A stretch of 10,149 nt of DNA, from NCBI GenBank assembly GCA_947567585.1, contig CANONE010000071.1:1-10149 (forward strand), written 5' to 3'. Below the pieces are notes generated by a model. That model had not been told where the DNA came from, searched no databases, and saw only the letters and a list, made by a program, of their open reading frames with translations. This document shows, one piece after another, positions 6,422-10,149 of the stretch (position 1 is the first letter of the stretch; each line of letters opens with the position of its first letter). The position numbers were made by a program, and so were the translations under genes. The stretch comes from an uncultured Clostridia bacterium (GTDB taxonomy: Bacteria > Bacillota > Clostridia > Oscillospirales > Acutalibacteraceae).

Positions 6422-7378
6422 CTACTTGCCTAAAAATTCCCGGAGCATGGAGCCTTCGGGGACCAGGTCGCTGCTGACGGGTTCAAAGCGCATAAGGCGG
6501 GACTCCAGATCGCGGGCCTTTTTGTAGTAGAGGCTGTCCGCCGCGATGGCCCGCAGCAGAGGAATAGCCACCGTGCGCAGGACGCAGGGCTCATAGATGT
6601 GAATGGAGTTGACTGTGTAGTCGGCGCTGATGCGGTAGGGACGAATGTAGCGGTTTTCCCCTTCCACCACCTTGGGCCACATGGAGAGGGTCAGCTCCGC
6701 CGGAGCGTTGCGGAACTGGATGTCCCGGACAATCCGCCGGGTAAGGCCCAGGTCGCCCGGGGAGATTACCTCGCCGTTTACGTCTTTAATCTGCTGCTTA
6801 ATGCTGACATAGAGCTTCATACAGCTATCTTCCGGCAAATCCTTGGTGAACACCGGGTTGAGCCCGTGAATGCCCTCTACAATGGCCAAGTCCTCCGGGG
6901 CCAGCTGGTACTGCCGGTCCTCTCCTTCCGGACGGCCTAAAGTAAAGCTGTACCGGGGGACCGAGAACTCCCCGGTGGTGACCACATCCTGCAGGCACCG
7001 CCGGATGCGGTCCGCGTCCAGGGCGGCCACCGTTTCGTAGTCATAGCTGCCGTCCGGGAGCTTGGGGGCGCGCTCCCGGCCCAGATAAAAATCATCCAAG
7101 GAGATAATCACCGCCCGGACCCCAAAGGTCCCCAGATAGTCCCGCAGCAGATGTGCCGTGGTGGTCTTGCCGCTGCTGCTGGGGCCGGAGAGCATCACCA
7201 CCCGCACCGGGGTCTTCCTCTCCGTAATATTCCTGGCGATATTCCGCAAGTGCTCCCTGTAAGAGCCCTCCACCTCGTCGATCATTCTGGCGGGGTTGCT
7301 GATAGCCGCGTCGTTGATCTGCTCCAGATGGTTGATATATTTAATGTAGCCGCTGGCGAAATTGCTCATAAAGCCCAA
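6422..7378 (-). CDS. Uridine kinase-like nucleoside kinase, lacking TGS domain
   Basis: This is a P-loop kinase of about 318 residues in the phosphoribulokinase/uridine kinase family. Walker A is GPSSSGKT (about 65-72), followed by the uridine-kinase-like LDDFY after a strand, GSYDYETVAALD, and VEGIHGLNP. The C-terminal ending PEGSMLREFLGK resembles that of the clostridial and thermotogal nucleoside kinases that carry an N-terminal TGS/ThrRS-like domain. Here that domain is absent: only about 60 residues precede Walker A, and hemZ lies immediately upstream. The likely reaction is phosphorylation of a nucleoside by a nucleoside triphosphate; uridine is not proven. The start is uncertain. AAAGGA (7387-7392) is 8 bases before a TTG at 7378, but only 2 before the GTG at 7384 and 17 before the ATG at 7369. 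All options overlap the end of hemZ by 29-44 bases, indicating translational coupling. Confidence 0.82.
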   Translation of the reverse strand: MGFMSNFASGYIKYINHLEQINDAAISNPARMIDEVEGSYREHLRNIARNITERKTPVRVVMLSGPSSSGKTTTAHLLRDYLGTFGVRAVIISLDDFYLGRERAPKLPDGSYDYETVAALDADRIRRCLQDVVTTGEFSVPRYSFTLGRPEGEDRQYQLAPEDLAIVEGIHGLNPVFTKDLPEDSCMKLYVSIKQQIKDVNGEVISPGDLGLTRRIVRDIQFRNAPAELTLSMWPKVVEGENRYIRPYRISADYTVNSIHIYEPCVLRTVAIPLLRAIAADSLYYKKARDLESRLMRFEPVSSDLVPEGSMLREFLGK

Positions 7379-8810
7379 TGACACCGTCCTTTCTTTCTAA
7401 AACTTCCTGATGCCTGGAAATATATTCATAGGGATATTTAAAGTTAAAAATCCGCTGCAAATCCCCGGAGTATGGGTCTTTTATTTTGCTGACGCCCCCC
7501 GCCCCGCAGGCAATCACCGTGCCGCTTTCGTCCATGGTATAGATATTGTACCGGCACACGCTGCCCGGCAGGGCCCAGCCGGTGTTTTCCAGGTTTCCGG
7601 CCATTCTGGTCTGGCGGTAGAGATAGTAGGGGAGAAAGCCCGCCTCTGTCAGCCGGCGGATGGAATGCTCCACCATGGCGGCGGCTTCCTCCGCTTTTTT
7701 ATGAGAGGAGATATCCCCGTCCTCCACCACCAGCCGGGAGCTGCGCTTTAGGGCCAGAGAATGCACCGTTACATTGGCAGGACCCAGGTCCAGCACCCCT
7801 TGCAGGCTGTTCTGGAACCCCGCAAGACCATCCCCGGGCAGTCCAACGATCAAGTCGGCGTTGATGTTCTGAAATCCCACTTGATGGGCCAGCGCAAAGG
7901 CGGCTTCCACATCAGCGGCGCTGTGCCTGCGGCCGATAGCTTCCAGCACCTGGTCGGAAAGGGTTTGGGGATTAATACTGATCCGCCCCACCCCCGCCGC
8001 TTTTAAAGCCTCCAGCTTTTCCCGGGTAATGGTATCCGGCCGGCCGGCTTCCACGGTGAATTCCGTACAGTGGGACATATCAAACAACCGGCTGATCTCC
8101 CCGCAGAGAAGCCTGAGCTGCTCCGCCGTCAATGTGGTGGGCGTACCCCCGCCGATGTACACGGAAACCAGCCGCAGCCCAAGAGCCGCCGCGATCCCGG
8201 CCACCCTTTCCAGTTCTGCTAAAAGCAGCTGGAAATAGGGGTCCATAAGCTTTTGGGCCTGCGCTATGTCCTGGGAAATGAAGGAACAATACGCACAGCG
8301 GGTGGGGCAAAAGGGAATGCCCACATAAAGACTGAAATCGTCGGGACCCAGGGCCTCCGCCGCCTCCCGCTGGGCATCCAGCACCCGGCCGGCCAGTTCC
8401 GCCTTCCGGGGGCTTACCTGCCACTTTTCCCGATACTCCTCCATCCCGGCCTGTGAGCCCAGACGCTTCACGGTCTGCCGGAGAAGCTTCACAGGGTGGA
8501 CCCCTGTCAGCATCCCCCAAGCCGGGCGCGTACCGGTTATACGGACCAGCGCCTCATACAGCATGCGGGTCAGCGGGTATTCCTCCACCATCGGAACCGT
8601 CCGCTCCAAGGAGACGACCCGCTCTCCGTCCCCCACCCGGGCCGCCAGCCGGAAACCGCCTGGAGAGGGTTCTGCCAGAGCCTGGGCCCAAAGCCCCGCG
8701 GGGGCCTCTTCCAGCCCATTTACCACCTCTACCGGACTGTAGGGGAAAAACACCCGGCAGAGGTTTTCACATTCGTACCGGCAGCTATGGCCGTATAGTT
8801 GCAGGCGCAT
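7341..8810 (-). CDS. hemZ: HemZ-type radical SAM protein (coproporphyrinogen dehydrogenase family)
   Basis: This 489-residue protein has an N-terminal domain of about 160 residues, with motifs YPLTRMLYEAL and WGMLTGVHPVKLL, that is characteristic of HemZ and absent from HemW/HemN. The radical SAM core follows with CPTRCAYC (Cys168, 172 and 175 bind the iron-sulfur cluster), then IGGGTPT, TVEAGRPD, RISINPQT and ADLIVGLPGD. The C-terminal block PYYLYRQTRMAGNLENTGWA and the ending GAGGVSKI are also HemZ-like. The family is assigned to oxygen-independent oxidation of coproporphyrinogen III, but many carriers lack a full heme pathway, so the true substrate is uncertain. The ATG at 8810 is chosen because AGGA (8821-8824) lies 10 bases upstream; a TTG at 8819 would leave only 1 base. 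The gene begins 5 bases after the rel stop and its end overlaps the kinase gene. Confidence 0.9.
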   Translation of the reverse strand: MRLQLYGHSCRYECENLCRVFFPYSPVEVVNGLEEAPAGLWAQALAEPSPGGFRLAARVGDGERVVSLERTVPMVEEYPLTRMLYEALVRITGTRPAWGMLTGVHPVKLLRQTVKRLGSQAGMEEYREKWQVSPRKAELAGRVLDAQREAAEALGPDDFSLYVGIPFCPTRCAYCSFISQDIAQAQKLMDPYFQLLLAELERVAGIAAALGLRLVSVYIGGGTPTTLTAEQLRLLCGEISRLFDMSHCTEFTVEAGRPDTITREKLEALKAAGVGRISINPQTLSDQVLEAIGRRHSAADVEAAFALAHQVGFQNINADLIVGLPGDGLAGFQNSLQGVLDLGPANVTVHSLALKRSSRLVVEDGDISSHKKAEEAAAMVEHSIRRLTEAGFLPYYLYRQTRMAGNLENTGWALPGSVCRYNIYTMDESGTVIACGAGGVSKIKDPYSGDLQRIFNFKYPYEYISRHQEVLERKDGVIGLYEQFRQRLH

Positions 8811-8815
8811 GGCAA

Positions 8816-10149
8816 TCAAGTCCTATCAATGAAAGTTACGCCCCGCACTCTGGAGAGCCGCTCAATAATGCTCTGCAGCTGGGGCAGACCGCTGATGGAG
8901 ATGGTGGCGGAAATCACCGCGTTGGGCCCGCCCTTCTCCTGACGGCAGTTGAGAGAATGAATAAAAATGTTCATGTTGGAAAGCTGCTGGGTAACGTCGG
9001 CCAAAAGCCCCGCCCGGTCCACCGCCACAATATGCAGGGTCGATTTGAAGTCGTCCTTCACATCTCCCTCCCAATAGGCGCTGATCCACCGGTCCGGCTC
9101 GGCGCAGTCACGAAGATCCTGGGGCACGTTCCGGCAGTTCCGCTTGTGGATGGATACGCCAAAGCCCCGGGTAATAAAGCCGATGATGTCGTCTCCGGGC
9201 AGAGGATTGCAGCAGCGGGAGAACTTAATAAGGCAGTTGTCCATCCCCTCCACCAGCACGCCGCTGGCGGCTTTCTGGGGTCGGGGGGGAGAATTTTGCA
9301 CAGGCAGAAGAGGCTCCGCGGGCTGGGGAGAGGCGGCCTTTACCAGCCGCTGGTACTCCTCCCTGATCCGGGGCATGACCTTCCACATCTGTATGCCGCC
9401 GTAGCCGATGGCCGCGTAAAGATCGTCGGCAGTATTGCAGTTGTGGCGTTTGCCCACACTCTCCACCATGTAGTTCATCAATTCCGGACTGGGGGCAATG
9501 CCGCTGCGCTTCAGCTCCCGCTCCAGCTCCGCCTTGCCCTCCACAATGTTTTCCTCCCGGCGTTCCTTTTTAAACCAGGTGCGGATCTTGCTGCGGGCTT
9601 CGCTGGTACGCACCATGGTGAGCCAGTCCCGGTTAGGGCCCCGGGTTTCCTTGCTGGTCAAAATTTCAATGATTTCCCCTGTCTTCACCTTATAGTCCAG
9701 GGGAACGATCCTCTTGTCCACCTTGGCGCCCACCATGCGGTTGCCTACCGCGCTGTGAATGGCGTAGGCAAAGTCAATGACGCTGCTGCCTTGGGGCAGG
9801 TTTACTACGTCGCCTTTTGGGGTGAAAACAAAGACCTCTTCGGGAATCAGGTCCGACTTAATGGAGTGTACCAGGTCGGTGATATCCTCTGTGTCAGCCT
9901 GGTTTTCCAGCATCTGCCGGATCCAGGAAAGCCGTTCGTCCAGGGAGCGGTTGTCGGCTTGTTTGGCGGACATGCCGATTTTGTATTTCCAATGGGCGGC
10001 AATACCGTACTCGGCGGTCTGGTGCATCTCCCAGGTCCGAATCTGCACCTCGAAGGGCACTCCGGCCTTGGTGATGACCGTGGTATGCAGGGACTGGTAC
10101 ATATTGGGCTTGGGGGTGGAGATATAATCCTTAAAGCGGTTGGGCAGCG
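8816..10149 (-). CDS. rel: (p)ppGpp synthetase Rel (RelA/SpoT), 3' part
   Basis: The frame is open through the right edge and ends at 8816, giving about 443 C-terminal residues; the protein start and hydrolase domain are beyond the window. The visible part begins in the synthetase domain with RFKDYISTPKPNMYQSLHTT and EVQIRTWEMHQTAEYGIAAHWKYK. A TGS domain follows (about 103-165, EEVFVFTPKGDVVNLP), then a helical region and a conserved cysteine domain with SRCCNPLPGDDIIGFIT (CC at about 312-313). A C-terminal ACT domain closes it (about 372-443, VDRAGLLADVTQQLSNMNIFIHSLN). This is the long ribosome-associated Rel that makes (p)ppGpp on amino-acid starvation and, in Firmicutes, normally also hydrolyses it; hydrolase activity cannot be judged here. 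A Pro-rich linker (about 273-290) precedes the cysteine domain. It heads a rel-hemZ-kinase operon on this strand. Confidence 0.95.
   Translation of the reverse strand, partial: LPNRFKDYISTPKPNMYQSLHTTVITKAGVPFEVQIRTWEMHQTAEYGIAAHWKYKIGMSAKQADNRSLDERLSWIRQMLENQADTEDITDLVHSIKSDLIPEEVFVFTPKGDVVNLPQGSSVIDFAYAIHSAVGNRMVGAKVDKRIVPLDYKVKTGEIIEILTSKETRGPNRDWLTMVRTSEARSKIRTWFKKERREENIVEGKAELERELKRSGIAPSPELMNYMVESVGKRHNCNTADDLYAAIGYGGIQMWKVMPRIREEYQRLVKAASPQPAEPLLPVQNSPPRPQKAASGVLVEGMDNCLIKFSRCCNPLPGDDIIGFITRGFGVSIHKRNCRNVPQDLRDCAEPDRWISAYWEGDVKDDFKSTLHIVAVDRAGLLADVTQQLSNMNIFIHSLNCRQEKGGPNAVISATISISGLPQLQSIIERLSRVRGVTFIDRT

Overview
The window looks like chromosomal core sequence from a GC-rich Gram-positive anaerobe of the class Clostridia, probably the Oscillospiraceae (Flavonifractor/Oscillibacter-like). 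This rests on protein style and not on any search: a HemZ-type radical SAM protein next to a long Rel protein, a coiled-coil/zinc-ribbon protein of clostridial type, AGGAGG-like ribosome binding sites before nearly every gene, use of GTG as a start, and GC-rich coding with AT-rich intergenic patches.

Layout. Positions 1-469 (minus) hold the 5' part of a gene for a membrane-anchored extracytoplasmic protein that runs off the left edge. Positions 470-819 are a divergent, partly very AT-rich intergenic region with a consensus sigma-A promoter (TTGACA, 17 bp, TATAAT) firing rightward. Positions 820-5728 (plus) hold tldD, tldE/pmbA, metY and an alpha/beta-hydrolase esterase, all co-directional. 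They are closed by a strong, symmetrical intrinsic terminator at 5749-5787. The only sizeable gap in this run, between tldE and metY, holds a row of three small perfect or near-perfect hairpins. Positions 5796-6266 (minus) hold a small zinc-ribbon protein with its own promoter. Positions 6422-10149 (minus) hold a rel - hemZ - nucleoside kinase operon, read right to left with tight or overlapping junctions; rel is cut by the right edge.

How the genes relate. TldD and TldE are the two subunits of one metalloprotease. MetY makes homocysteine from O-acetylhomoserine and sulfide; the esterase 15 bp behind it is a serine hydrolase of unknown substrate. Rel makes (and in the missing half probably degrades) (p)ppGpp, HemZ is a radical SAM enzyme assigned to porphyrin metabolism, and the kinase is a uridine-kinase-like P-loop enzyme. 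These are mostly ordinary housekeeping genes. I see no mobile element, CRISPR array, rRNA or tRNA, and no convincing new system. The points most worth a second look are the triple-hairpin element before metY, the kinase lacking the TGS domain common in its relatives, and the sharp base-composition break inside the left-edge gene.
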